A stretch of DNA of 64,000 nt from Ceratodon purpureus (lineage: Eukaryota; Streptophyta; Bryopsida; Pseudoditrichales; Ditrichaceae). Below, in pieces: positions 1 to 12,504 of the stretch. The position numbers and the translations under genes are program-made. How positions within the stretch are numbered: the stretch's first letter is position 1; each line of letters starts with the position of its first letter. The notes under the pieces were generated by a model, which saw only the letters and a program-made list of their open reading frames with translations, had not been told where the DNA came from and searched no databases. The stretch covers positions 5,249,669 to 5,313,668 of the forward strand of contig CM026432.1 of NCBI GenBank assembly GCA_014871385.1. The letters are read 5' to 3'.

Positions 1-24
1 GGTCCACTTTATTGTGCTTCCCCC
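1..24. mobile_element. Terminal inverted repeat end of a DNA-transposon-like element, cut by the window edge
   Basis: The first 24 bases end in a C-run after a CACTTTATTGTGCTTCCCC motif. This matches the right terminus of the complete element at 57607-58343. Only this end is visible, so the body and the target duplication cannot be checked. The identity is inferred from the shared terminus. Confidence 0.55.
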
Positions 25-566
25 TTTAAATATCTTAAAAATAAAATAAAGTCCAATTCTTCATAAAACATTTTAATTAATATTTGATTATTTTGAAAAA
101 ATGATTAAAAAAATGTCCAAATGGCTTTAATATAGAAAAATATCAGCATAAAAATATATTCTATTTTCGTTTTTAGCCCAAATAATTGTTCAGTTTCCTA
201 TTTCTTTTGAAAAACTCATTTATAAGTAAGCTAGCTATGCTAGTATGGTAAAAGAATATTGGATGATTGAATTATCCCGAAAATACACCAAATCAATAAA
301 TTTAAAGAATTTTGCGATGTCTGTATTATCAAAATTCTATATCTAAAATCTATGTGATAAATCACTTCAAATAACTGTGAGCAAAGAGGGCTTTGAACAA
401 AATAAAACTACGGTTATTATAGCATATAAGTACTATGTAAATAACAGGTGAAGCTAATAATACATATTTCTGTTTTTTATTTTTTATTTTTTATATTAAT
501 ATTTAAACATAAAATTACATCATATGTTAAAGTGCCGGGTGCATGTTACTAAGATACCAGTAACTT
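25..566. other. AT-rich spacer without recognisable gene
   Basis: Strongly AT-rich sequence with short T/A runs, including a TTTTTTA-type repeat near 475-495. No ORF with coding character, RNA gene or element end was seen beyond the terminus at 1-24. Confidence 0.5.
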
Positions 567-3133
567 ATGCGAGGTCCTTCCTCTGCTCAGTTGCCGTGCA
601 CTCGGTCAAGTACTGCACATGGGTCCAGACTGATGACTTGGAAACTGATGCCAAGGCTTGAAAGTTGTAAGGTTTTCTCCAGAGTCTGTCAACTCACTTT
701 GCTCACAATTCATTGCAGTGAGAGAGACATCTCACTCACCCACTTCCTTTCTACACACCTAACTTACGTCTCCCACTGAAACAATATCTCTCAACTTGCC
801 AACTTTTGTAAAACAATCAGATGATCGATGTTAGCAAGCTTAAGGATTATTATGTGAATCGTTTAAAACGTCCACCGGTGCAGGTTAGTCTGAAGACATT
901 TAGATTTGAATCAATTCTCCTCTTGATTATTAACTACTATATTGATGTCGTGGCTGAATGCATTGGACGAATGCCCTCTTCAGTTGTGAACCGTTTAAAA
1001 CGTCCACCTGTGCAGGTTAGTCTGAATTAATTCTAGATTTGAATCAGTTTTCCTCTTGCTTATTAACTGATGTATTCGATTCGCGGCTGCATGCATTCAT
1101 CTGATTATGAGACAAATCTTAGTCGTGTAGTACACACAATAATGCATTTCAGCTCCAATCTTCTTGTCCACTGGTCGCTGAAGGGTGAGACGTCGCAATC
1201 GATCACAATTATGTGTGTGTTCATCAGTCTGTCTTTGTGGAAGTGGTAAAGGAAGTGCTGGGGCCTTGACCCATGTGCAAGTGGCACGAAAACATGAGTT
1301 GGTGGTGGATTAGACTGACTTCCTAGCAGCAAGTTACGCTGGATCTTTAAGGTGGACCAGGTTGGTACTCTCCCAAGCAGGTTCTGGGGCGGGTAAGAAA
1401 CCTTGCAGGAGCTGGCCATAAAAGGGGACGCAGCAAGAGAGAAAGCAAGTGGTCATTTGGAGCTGCTCCGTCTGCAACTTGCTACAAATGCCTAAGGGAC
1501 GCGCTTCCTACACCTCTATTGGAAGATTCTGTTTCGTTTTGAGATGCTGAGTTCTTTGTTCTTCTTGCACTTATATGTGAACCTTAATGCTGTTCTCTCA
1601 CAGTTGGAACTTGGAGCTGCTCTGACATGTCTTGTTTGATGTCTCCGGCGCAGCTGCATAGCTGGAGCTCATGATCTCTTCTTCAACTGGGCATGGCAGC
1701 ACACTCGTCGTCACAATCAAGCATGGCGCTCAAACGAAGGCTGCGAGACGAGACGGGCACTGGGGGTCCCGCGGGAGCTTGGCTCTGCCCAAGGGTAGCT
1801 ACCGCAGATTCAGCTTTGTCTCGGTAGCTACTGCGGAAACATAATCTCGAGAGGCACTCAGTGTCCCTCTTGTCTCACAGCCCGTTTTATCATGTACCAG
1901 ATGGTTTAATCATGTAAGAAGGTGGCTACAGACGCCGTCGTTTTACCTTCCTCAACTCTGCAGTGAAGTTGCCTCCTCACCTTCAAGCATAGCTATGTCC
2001 TAGTGGTCTGTTGCATAGGTTGGAAGTCGAATGGATTTTAAAGTGCACTACTTAAAAACATATCTGATTACGTTCAAGGCTCAGTCTTCTGTATTGGTTT
2101 GAGTTTTTAGTTGTATTGATCATTTTCCCGACCATCTTACGGTGCTCAGCTTATTGACAGATATTTTTCTCAGTGATGTCTTCATCAACATGCCCTGCCA
2201 CCGTGGTCTCAGCCACTTGAAATTGGACTTTAGCTGCTATGTCAGTTTCGATACAAGCATATCATACAGAGAGATGCCGGGAGGTCGTCTTCAGAACTGG
2301 TCTTGTCTCTATGCTTTGGGCAGTACTGAAGAGATTCTCTTGGTATCTCTCTTTACACGTGTGCTTGCGTCGGCACTGACGTTTTATCATTTTGAAGTCC
2401 CTGTTCCACACAACTCCAATCCTGCTCCAATCCCGCACCACATGATCTAGATGCGAATCAATTCACGGATGATTATGAGGGCCTGCTCTTCCAAAATCGA
2501 AATACTGTCTGATAAGTTTCTTCCCACTTGCTCATATGTTACAGTTGTTAATTTAAAGATTGTTGGACGATGTCAATTGAGGTGTTTGCAGGAGACTTGT
2601 GCTGCAGTGGGTAGTCTGAGCCCGAGTTCAATTCCTCTACAACCCGCACCGCCCGCTTCTCATTCGGTTATGCCAATTTATGATGTATGTTTGTACGTAG
2701 TGACTTGGCATGGAGAAATTACTGTTGTCAATTGAACTGTACATGTCGGGTGCTCGAAATGAGCCGATTCAATAAAATCCACGTTGCAGTGTATGACAGT
2801 CTGGTGTTCCTTGCAAAGCCCGTGCCTTCACAGGCATGGTGTTTCATCCGCAAAGCTGGTCCAGGAGCGTTGAGATGGTTTTCGAGCTCTTGGTTATTGT
2901 CATTGGCTATTTGGCTGTTCAGCTTAGATGTTTCTAATTTGGTTTATGAACTGACTCCGTTTCTTGTGCTCTATATGTATTCTTCTGTGGATGCCGTTGC
3001 AAAAATCTTAGGAGACCAGTTTAAATACTTAAACTATATCTTAACTCAATTATACGACATACCATTTGCACTGCTCGGGATTGCCAACGCAATATATGAC
3101 TCGATTAATTTCAGTATAACACGAATCGGATGA
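567..3133 (+). other. Unresolved transcribed-looking region with possible small exons
   Basis: GC content rises compared with the flanks and several splice-like junctions are visible (for example CAG|GTTAGT at 883 and 1015), but no family could be recognised. The longest plausible ORF starts at the ATG at 2759 and runs to 3133 (124 codons). It contains hydrophobic stretches that could be one or two membrane segments (around residues 45-65 and 65-80). A short ORF begins at 821 and reads directly into a donor-like GTTAGT. This could be a decayed gene, a non-coding transcript or a lineage-specific gene. No function is proposed. Confidence 0.25.
854..1105 (+). repeat. Two-copy tandem repeat of about 132 bp containing a duplicated mini-exon-like block
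   Basis: The block beginning GTGAATCGTTTAAAACG at 854 recurs at 986 as GTGAACCGTTTAAAACG, a spacing of 132 bases. Both copies contain CGTCCACC[G/T]GTGCAG followed by GTTAGTCTGAA, a good 5' splice-site context. The similarity continues through a TTTGAATCA..TCCTCTTG..TTATTAACT stretch. The second copy is preceded by a polypyrimidine/CAG acceptor-like site ending at 983. Confidence 0.7.
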
Positions 3134-4029
3134 GAAACGGAAATTTTTGATGTAGTAGTATTAATTAATTTTGATGTAACGGTAACTGCGATTACATCGA
3201 GTGGATCCTCATGATACTTTCAAATATTGCAGTTCGATCTAGTTGTAATCCTGCTAGAGGTCATCACATCTTGACAAACCAAGAACAAGAACACATATGT
3301 GTAACAGCTTTACTTGCAATATCGATGGCTAGTGATTTCATGCGAAGTGATCAAACCTACCTTCAATGTATGTTGAACTGAAAGCATATATAAATTTGTC
3401 CAGTAAGTGATTCCCATGTGCATAAACAGAATTATGTGCAGTGACAACACTTCCGCCTCACTGCCAATTCTAATTATGAGCTCGATTTCTGTTTTAAGAT
3501 AAGAGCAACTTGGCTGTGCAACCGAACTCGACAAATGAACTGATCCATTGATATACTCACTTAAAATGACCAGCAATCACAAGCTTCATTCGTGACTATG
3601 GTACACCAAGTTGCACTTTCATTGCACTTCTGGTTCGAAAGTCCTCAAACCAATTATTCAGTCTTTTGGCATTCAAAATCGTTTACTAATTATTGTAACC
3701 GTTCAAAGTTATATGTCTTGTAATTGTTACATAGCTGATGATGGCAATGCACTCAGTAACTGCCTAAAGCTTTACGGAGTTGCTCAGTATACCTACAAAC
3801 CTGTAAATCCTTGTCGGTCAGCATTCATGAGGAGTATCAGTCACCATTTATTGTCTAGGCTAAAGCTCTCGACTTAGAATCACACAAATCACCCTGGTGT
3901 GGATATGCAGATAATTGGTGAGGAAGACCTGAGGCTCGAATTGCAGTAATTAATTGAGATTGTCTACTAGAGATAAGAATAAGATTGTCCAGACTCGTCG
4001 CAATTCTGAAAAGTTCATTGAAACATACG
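3134..4029. other. Spacer without recognisable feature
   Basis: No coding exon, RNA gene or repeat was recognised. The short ORFs here lack codon bias and family motifs. Confidence 0.4.
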
Positions 4030-4760
4030 GAATTAAAGCGATGTCAATTAGGAAAACGGGTTTAGGAAAGGAAATTTTGGATTTCATTTTCCTTATTTAG
4101 AGCCTATTTCCTAATTTTGGATTCTATTTTCACAGTTTTGGAATAGTTGGACTCTTAAATACTAATTATTCTATTTTTATTAATTTCCTCTAAAATCTCT
4201 TTACTTTTTGAGCCCATTTTCTTCATTCAGATCATATTTCCTAGTTTTGGATGCTACTTTTCTAATTTTCAAACTCAATTTACTAATTTTGGATAATGTT
4301 CCTAATGTCACATTGAATTTTTCTTATCTTGGAGCCCATTTTACTAATCTGGATTTCATTTGCCTGATTTTAGAGCCTATTTTTCTAATTTTGAGTCCAA
4401 TATCCTGATTATGGATTATATTTTTTAGTTTTGGATACTATTTTTCAAATTGGAGAATTTATTTTTCTAATTTTAGAATATGTTTTCCTGATTTATGGAT
4501 TTTGATTGTCTAATTTTAGAAACCATTTTAATTTGGGATTATATTTCCAAATTTTGGATAATGTTTTCCTAATTTTGGATCATATTTCCTAATTTCGAAG
4601 CCCATTTTCTTAATTTTGGATTCCAATTTTCCTGATTTTGTAACTCATTTTTTTAATTTAGAATCCTAAGTTCATAATTTTTTTGTCCAAATTTCCTAAT
4701 TTTGGATCACATATTCTAATATTATTAGTCCAAAAACTTAAGTTCTAGTAGAACCATCAC
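4030..4760. repeat. Degenerate T-rich repeat array
   Basis: About 700 bases are built from many diverged copies of a roughly 25-30 base phrase, CCTAATTTTGGAT followed by CATATTTT or CCATTTT. The spacing is irregular and copies are often interrupted, so this is an old, low-order satellite-like or element-derived array. One ORF (4208-4408) merely reads through the repeat. Confidence 0.7.
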
Positions 4761-5175
4761 TAGTAGGTCCATGAAACAACAAAGGTTCAACTATTAGGGT
4801 ATGTGGCTCAAAACCCGCACGGCACCTCAAACCGCAGTCTAGACCTCAAATAGCAGGAAGTACATCAGAGCTTCCAATTTCAAATTTCTATGTACTTATG
4901 GTGTACATTTTAGGCCGAGCGGTTTTTAAGCCACCTACAAGTTCCCCTTTCAAAATTCATAACTAATTCAATATTAATCCAAAATTAGTTATTCCAATTG
5001 GTCCAATTTTCTGTATACTTTATCCATCTTCCAAAATTGGATTCCTTTTATAGCTCTCCACCGAGCGTACCAATCTAAAATCTTAGCTGTTTTTGAGCCA
5101 CTGATAATGAGTTGCAAAATTGTTGCAATGGTTACTAGTAAGTATACCTGCCACAGTCAAAAATCTTTGTTCTGT
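4761..5175. other. Spacer without recognisable feature
   Basis: AT-rich sequence with no convincing coding exon. A TGTATACTTTATCC phrase near 5011 resembles the short tandem repeat at 14011-14062, but nothing else is shared. Confidence 0.4.
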
Positions 5176-5177
5176 GT

Positions 5178-5296
5178 TAGAAAGAAAGGAAAATGAATGT
5201 CCCTGAGCTCGAGGCTTTTCTCGATTACCAGAGTGTAATTGAAGATTTGAAAGCTATGGACGACCTTCACACAATGTGGACAGATTCAGATTAAAG
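5178..5296 (+). CDS. Possible isolated terminal exon or small ORF
   Basis: After an acceptor-like GTGTTAG, a reading frame continues through an ATG at 5193 to a TAA at 5294-5296. It gives an acidic peptide of 34 residues from that ATG, with a helix-like stretch (LEAFLDYQSVIEDLKAMDDL). The composition looks like the last exon of a coiled-coil protein, but no upstream exons could be joined to it with confidence. It could be a remnant or a chance ORF. Confidence 0.25.
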
Positions 5297-5870
5297 GTTT
5301 CCATTCCGAAGGCCACAAGCAAATTCAATGATTTGTCAACAGCCACGATGAGCAATCAAGTCCAAATGGTACTGGGGAAAACTCCCAATTCACGCTTATC
5401 AGGTGTAAGCTTCAGACCCGCAACTTGCAGATTTCAATACCAAAACAAAGAATCGAAATCACTAATTCTTAACTTCATGGTAGCTTCAGATTCTAGTATT
5501 CAGCCAGGAACTTTACCATGTCCAGTTTGTATAACAAGGAATAGTAAAAATAAACCATGCCACTTAGCAGATGGCTTTAATTGACACTTGAAAGAATGTT
5601 GATAACAGAAAGAATCAATATCGCCACATACACATATGTATATGCTGTACAAGCCCTATCTACAACCAACGCAAATGATCTATTGAAAAACTAATATACA
5701 GCTATACGAGCCTGCCAAGAGCACAAAACGTGTTTTCGGCTATAATTGATAGTAAACGCTGGTAGGATATGTACCGTTATACATTTCACATAACCAGCAA
5801 ATCGGCCGAATCACTAAATTAACCTTGCTCCATAGGTTCTAGATTTCATCAGAAATATTTATGCCCAACT
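5297..5870. other. 3' flank of the ClpD gene
   Basis: AT-rich sequence downstream of the ClpD stop codon, which is on the minus strand. It presumably carries that gene's 3' UTR. No separate gene was recognised. Confidence 0.4.
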
Positions 5871-8800
5871 CTAGTCTGAGGGGGAAGACACGGTCACAGT
5901 TTTCAACACAGGTAAGCACAAGCCATGGTCGCAGACATCGGGTTTTTCATGGCGGATCACTGTTGGGTTGCCTGTGTCATCGAGATCTAGAAGAGCTGTA
6001 TCACCATCCTTGAACTCACCCGCCAGCAAGGCTTCACTCAGATTATCCTCAACTAAAGCAGTCACTGCTCGTCTCAACGGCCTGGCACCGTAACTTCGAT
6101 CGTATCCCTGGTCGCAGATTAGCTTCACCATTGCTTCAGAAACTTCAAGATGAAATCCCCGTTCCAACAAGCGTGATTTTGTTTCCTCCAACATTATATC
6201 AACAATAGCACGCACCTGTTTCAGAAGGACGACAAATTAGATGCTTGCAACAATAGGGGCACTTCAAAACCAATAACTACCTTACATTTTAAAAACGTCA
6301 GAATGCACGGATTAGAAGTGAATCTTCTCACAAGAGCGGATTTCTCGCGCTCTTGAGATGCAGGAAAAGAGTTAACAGAGAAGTTAGAAAATAAGGTTAA
6401 AAACCGTACCTGTGACTTCTCCAACGACCTAAATACAACGACCTCATCAAGCCGGTTCAGCAACTCTGGCCTGAAGTAGCCTTTTAGTTCATCCGTAACA
6501 AGGTCCTTCAACTGCGAGTATTTGCCGCCATCTTCTTCATCAGAATTGTAGACCGTAAACCCGATACGGTTACTTCCTCCCTTAGCGATTTGTTGGGAAC
6601 CTATATTTGATGTCATCACAATCAAAACGTTCTTGAAGGACACCTTCCTACCCTGGGAATCGGTGAGGTGGCCATCTTCAAAAATTTGAAGTAGCATGTT
6701 AAAAACATCAGGATGAGCTTTTTCGATTTCATCCATGAGAATCACTGTAAAAGGGCGCCGGCGCACAGCTTCGGTGAGTACACCACCCTCGCCATATCCT
6801 ACATACCCTGGTGGAGACCCAACAAGTTTGCTAACCGTGTGTCTCTCCATGTACTCACTCATATCCAAACGGATCATAGACTCTTCCTGCAGAGTCAAAG
6901 AATTATCTGTTAGAAATGAAATTTTATCATAGCAAGGTAACCACCCTCGTACGTACGAGGGTAGGATTGTAATATTGAAACAACAGAGAACACACTACAC
7001 CCCCAACACAAAAGCGTATCTCAAGTAAACCAAGATTCACTGAGTAGAATTCGAAAGCATGTAGCCTTAAAAAAAAATAGGACAAAACAAACATGTGCGT
7101 CCATTAGATTATCATCTCACTAAACTCACCGATCCAAAATAGTGTTGCGCCAAGGCCTTAGTAAGCTCTGTTTTCCCAACTCCAGTTGGTCCACAGAAAA
7201 GCATGGCAGCAATGGGTCGGTTCGGATCCTTCAATCCCACACGAGCCCTGCGTACAGCCCTTGATATTGCATTTACTGCGTCATCTTGACCCACAACACG
7301 CGTCTGAAGAAGTTTCTCCAAGTTCATCAATTTCATTTGTTCATCACTTGTTAGCTGTTCAACCGGAATACCAGACCACATGGATGCGACGGCTGCTATT
7401 TCAGCTGGTCCAACAACAACAGGCCTGCAACCATAAACAACTTCGTCAGCTAAGTGCCACAAAAAATGAAAGAGACGACGAAAATACCATCAAACAGTTA
7501 AAGTCTGAATCTATTAAAATCCAATACCGTCACTGCAAGACATCACTATAGCGCTCACAATTTCGACACTTCTCCAGACTCAATTTCGGATGAAATGACC
7601 AAAACAGATCAAATCGACCAAGGAAAATCTCACGGAGATTAAAGACGTACCCTTCAGCGAACTCTTCATCATCACTAACAATGCTGGCGTCTAAAATATC
7701 GTTATCTGGCACAGACAAGAGGTCATTATCCCCCTCTGCACCCCTGGATTCAGTCGGTGACGACCTCGATGAATCCTCTACGAGAGAGTCCGTACTTCCC
7801 GTCGCTGTGACTAAGGCCTGCAGTAAGATTACAACCAGGACTGCATGAGAATGCTGATAATGCGTTGACCTAAATATCAATGTCTATTGAACCCGAGGAT
7901 ATTATTCCACAGAAGCAAAAATTCAGTCGAGATCACCTATCAGAAATCGCGGGAACCTACTCTAATTCTTTCTTCAGAGCTCAAAAGTGCATACATGACG
8001 CTACTTTCACACATTAGCAAATTACCGTTTCTTGTGATGCCTGTACAGCACGAATCTCTCGCCAGTATTCACTGGGAGACTTCGTCAAAATGCTCGTTTG
8101 AAGCTCTTTCCTCTTTCTGAACGAGTTAATCCGAGCTCGACTGCCCGCTTCATCCAAAAGGTCAATAGCCTTATCAGGCAAGAATCGATCGGCGATGTAC
8201 CGGGAAGATAAATGTACAGCAGCCTCGACTGCCTCACTGGTTATGTGGCATCTATGATGCTCTTCGTATCTACTACGCAAGCCCATCAAGATTGTAATTG
8301 CGTCCTCCTGCAACACAACAAATAAACCGCGTTTAAGAGATGAGCTGTACAAAACCTCAGCTTACAACAGCTATCTGATTAGAAGGTATCACACCTCAGT
8401 TATCTCCTTGGAGATAGCTGTCAAATCTTCCACCAATTTCTGAGGCTTTCACTTGAAAAGACTTTCCACACTGATTATCCTAGTTCTGCTGAGGCAAGGA
8501 AATTGAAGACTGTTTCCTCTTGAAGCCTCCATCTTACCTCAAGTCACATCATGTCATGCCATAATGGAAAATCTCATCAAAAACAGGGTGCCACGTAACA
8601 ATTATCTTACTAGTCAATCAATTTCTCAATGTCCTAATTTAAGAATTGAACAGATTATTGAGGCGTAAGACCCAGCATTAACGAGAAATCCTTTCAATAT
8701 ATACGACCCAAGTCTTCGAGTAGCTCTTCACAATCAAAAGTGTAGTAGGAAAAGTGTAGTAATTGCACCTGTGAAGGCTCCAATACCATGACTGGCTGGA

Positions 8801-11153
8801 AGCGACGCGCCAGAGCTTTGTCTTTCTCAATGTGCTTGCGATGTTCATCCAAGGTCGTGGCCCCAATGCACTGATCGCACAAAAGACACGGAAAAACGGT
8901 AAGTACTTCTTTTTTTCTATTGATCACTACCATTGCTTAAGTTCAAAACCCCATAAACTCCAGTAAACAGATAATCGTCAAAGCTGTGCACGAGGTATTA
9001 CCTGAAGTTCTCCCCTTGCAAGCGCAGGCTTCAGCAAGTTAGCAATGTCTAAGCCCGCTCCTGCACTTCCTCCTCTTCCTACCGAACCTGAACCCACTAG
9101 AGTGTGCACTTCGTCGATTAACAGGATCACATTTCCTGCACGTGTGCAAGAACATTGTTGTCAGCAACAAATTTTACAGATAACAGTATTCAAAGAGGTG
9201 AACTTGTATTATCAGCAATAAAGCCAAGTGCCTTGCATTAACGGTAAACCCCGACAACGGCATTGTAAATACTCAGGCATAACAAATCGCACCTGCAGAT
9301 CGTGTTTCTTCTATTAAGCTTGTTACTCGTGTCTCCAATTCACCACGTTCCTTGGCTCCAGCCAGCAGCAATCCCATGTCTAGTGACATCACACGCTTTC
9401 CCTGCAAACAACCAGCAAGTTAGATAAAATGTACGTATTTGTTGTCCACAAACTGCCGTTTATCACTCTCGTCAAATGCAAAGACTAACACTTAGACAGG
9501 ATATATATTCATAAAGCAGTCCGAATAATGCTCAAAGTAGAATTAAGAATAGTACTAAATGTTCCCAATCAGTGCTAGCTCGGAAGATACACCAACAAAG
9601 GTCGAAAGAAAACTCACAATGAGAAAATCGGGAACTTCTCCTTTGCAAATACGCATTGCAAGACCCTCAGCAATAGCAGTCTTTCCAACCCCAGGTTCTC
9701 CAAGAAGAATCGGATTGTTCTTCGTCCGCCGGGCAAGGATTTGAACCACTCGCTGTACTTCCTTGTCACGACCAATTACTGGATCTATCTTACCTTCTGC
9801 TGCTTGAGCTGTGATGTCAACGCAGAAGTCATTCAAGGCTCCTTTTTCTGCACAGAGATTCCATTCAAATCTTGTCAAAACTAAAATAATCCCCACAATG
9901 TGCAATTTAGACTTTATACGACACAAGACCATAAAGCAATGACAAATGCAATGCACAAACACAAGACCTCTACTCTGCAGTTTCATGCAATGGAAGGTGT
10001 AACCGGAAGTTACTAGAAAACCAACCTTTCCGAGTAGATGAGCGCTTTGAGGCGCTGGCTCCAGCAGCAGCTTTTTGTGGCATGGCCACTGATGAAGATG
10101 CCGCACGACCTTCTTTCTCCAGCTCACCTTGCAGCTTTGCTACTGCCTCGGAATGCAATTTGCCCTTCTTGACACCCAACCTGATAATCACAATCCAATG
10201 TTTCAAAACCTATCCAATCAAAAAGCAACCTAATTTCTTTCAGCGTCAACTGCGACATATGATTCTCCACATGGTAAGTGACTCTCTCCACAAACCTAGG
10301 AACTGCATGATCAAAAGCAATGAGGATTAATGTAGATTCCTGATTGTTGAAGTTAAGTGTGAATCCCTGTGAGTATGCAAAATGGCTCATAATATTTGCT
10401 GTGTATCATGCAGCAAGATTTACTACTATACTTTGTGAACATGAAAAAGAATCCAAAAAAGAAACGACAGAATGCAACATACTTGTCAAGAACCTTGCTG
10501 GCACCACCATCGTCCACGGCCAAAAGAGCAATAGCAATGTGCTCCGGAGCGATGTAATTGTGTCCCATCTTTTTCGAGTGTTCCAATGCCGCTTCAAAAA
10601 CCCTCTTGCTTCCATGAGAAAATGGAACATCCGTAGCCGGCCCAAGCAAATTGCTCCCTGCGGATTCCTCCAACAAACTCTTCACGGCCTCCCTGGCTCT
10701 CTCGATCGTTACACCAGAGCCAAGGTAGCCTTCACTCCCTCTGTCTTCAGCAATCAACCCCAGCAACAACTGTTCCGTTCCAACTTCTCGTTTCCCAAGG
10801 GCTTTGGCTTCTCTTTGTGCCAACATCACAGACTTTATCGCTCTCTCTGTAAACCTCTCAAACACCGCAGTGACAACCCCGCGGCTCTGCTGTTCACTAC
10901 TTTTCCTCGTTGCCAGGTGCGAGTTTACAGCTACGTCAAAACCTTCGGAAAGAGACAAAGGCTGCAACATATCTACAGAAGACGAAGCCCGTAAACCTTC
11001 ATGATGACGCAAAACAACAGAATTTTGCAGTCCCAAACTCCTCCTTCTAATCGGCGCAGCTTGCGACCTTCTAGGTGCGTTGTGATAGTAGTCAGTAGAA
11101 GAAGGTGACAACACTGAACCCCGAATGGTCACTGCACTCGCAAGAACCTCCAT
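5871..11153 (-). CDS. CLPD: ClpD/ERD1-type chloroplast Hsp100 chaperone
   Basis: AAA+ unfoldase that feeds substrates to the stromal Clp protease. Eleven exons (high to low): 11153-10483, 10180-10026, 9847-9618, 9401-9293, 9135-9002, 8870-8769, 8307-8026, 7817-7651, 7424-7130, 6886-6410, 6215-5871. They sum to 2967 nt, or 988 residues, slightly longer than angiosperm ClpD. Order: Ser/Arg-rich transit peptide; double Clp_N repeat (from about residue 95); AAA-1 with GEPGVGKT (about 326-333) and Walker [10 protein letters not shown]; short linker; AAA-2 with GPTGVGKT (about 695-702) and [10 protein letters not shown]. An RIGF loop matches the ClpP-docking tripeptide. The linker is acidic (about 562-616) and lacks ClpC's UVR-like middle domain. 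That, with [13 protein letters not shown] and the C-terminus, favours ClpD over ClpC. The start is the first in-frame ATG before the transit peptide. Confidence 0.93.
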
Positions 11154-11690
11154 GGCTACGCCTTCTTTAAAGAATCTTTACAACTACAAGAGTCCGAATA
11201 AGAATTAGACTAGCTGATTAATTTTTTCCTCTCAAGCCGCACGCTAAATTAACGTCCACGACCAGAAATTTCGACAAATTTAGTTTTCCTCCAGACGCAA
11301 TTATCCTCCGCAAAGGAACCAGCGCGTTCGCAGTTGAATATATACAATTTTAAAATGTTTAGATGAGCGCTCCTTTATATACAGTTTCAGCTCGGCAGTA
11401 AACTCCTGAACGATCGTCGAGCTCCCAAAACACACCAATGATTTCTGCTAGTTATTCACAAAGCAGCGCGGAACGCAGCTCAAAGTTCACCGGAAATCTT
11501 CGCTTCCGCCACAGAAACGTCGCAACCGAACAAATAATCAAGAGCCACGACTCCAACTCAACGAGGCAGGAATCCGCAACTGACCGCAGCAAAAACCACT
11601 GATCTCCGCCTCCCCTACCACTACGTAATGTACAAAAAACAGAGTGATTGAATCACAACGTCCGAGACCAAATCTTCTGAGGTACAGACT
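11154..11690 (-). promoter_or_regulatory. Presumed promoter and 5' UTR of ClpD
   Basis: This sequence lies directly upstream of the ClpD start codon on the minus strand. An AT-rich patch around 11335-11385 (ATATATACAATTTTAAAA and TTTATATACAG) could supply a TATA element. The assignment rests on position only; no specific regulatory motif was identified. Confidence 0.35.
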
Positions 11691-11692
11691 GA

Positions 11693-12340
11693 ATGTACAC
11701 TACTTGGAGCGTCCTTCCACTCCAGAACTCTCCAACTGCAACCTCGCCGTCCAAATCCAACCGCAACACACCACAACGCAAACCACCGCAAACTGAAGAC
11801 ACAAATCCCAGCGTCAGGTCACAGCACAGTGCAAAATATAAACCAAATGGGAGCTTCACTTCCACTCTAACAACACAAACATCACTGCATACACAAAAAT
11901 CAACATCTACTACTCAAAACCTCTTCCTCCTTCACGCCACTCCTACTCCAACTCCGACCTAGCCGTCCAAAATAAAATCACAACACAACGCAACGCAAAC
12001 CACCGCACACAGAGATCACAAACCCCGGTGCAACGTCGCTGAGAAAAAAATCACGTCTCGTCACTTCCCCTAACAAAACACAAACAAAATACCCGTTCCT
12101 TCCACCCCTGAGCCTACATCCACAAAACTAGCGATCGAACTGAACATACACACCAATTAAAGCCTCCTCCCGCTCCGACACCTGCAACTGCAACCTCGCC
12201 GACTAAATCCAATCGCAACACACCGCTTCACAACGACCGCAAACAAACGCAAACTGAGATCACAAACCCCAGCGTCAGGCCACAGCACAGCGTAAAAATG
12301 CGTACCAATTGAAACCTCCTGCCGCTCCAACTCCAAGCAC
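11693..12340. repeat. Three-copy degenerate minisatellite upstream of ClpD
   Basis: A/C-rich copies at about 11700-11860, 11930-12050 and 12140-12330 share the phrases CAACCTCGCCG, AATCCAA[C/T]CGCAACACACC, CGCAAACTGA and ACAAA[C/T]CCCAGCGTCAGG. The copies differ in length (about 120-190 bases) and spacing. ORFs through it on either strand reflect the skewed base composition. Confidence 0.65.
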
Positions 12341-12504
12341 AGACAGCCTCAGTCCGATCGCTCGCTCGCTCGCTCGCACGCAAACCACAGTAAACAGAGC
12401 CGTCTCTCCAAACAGCAGCCGAGATTGAATCTATACCACCACGACGTTCCTTCGGGGACACGGCAACACACAGACACACACACACGCGGAGGAATCAAAC
12501 ACCA

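Noticed and set aside
10344..10994. 216-codon plus-strand ORF
   Set aside because: It is antisense to the first exon of ClpD, whose protein match is unambiguous.
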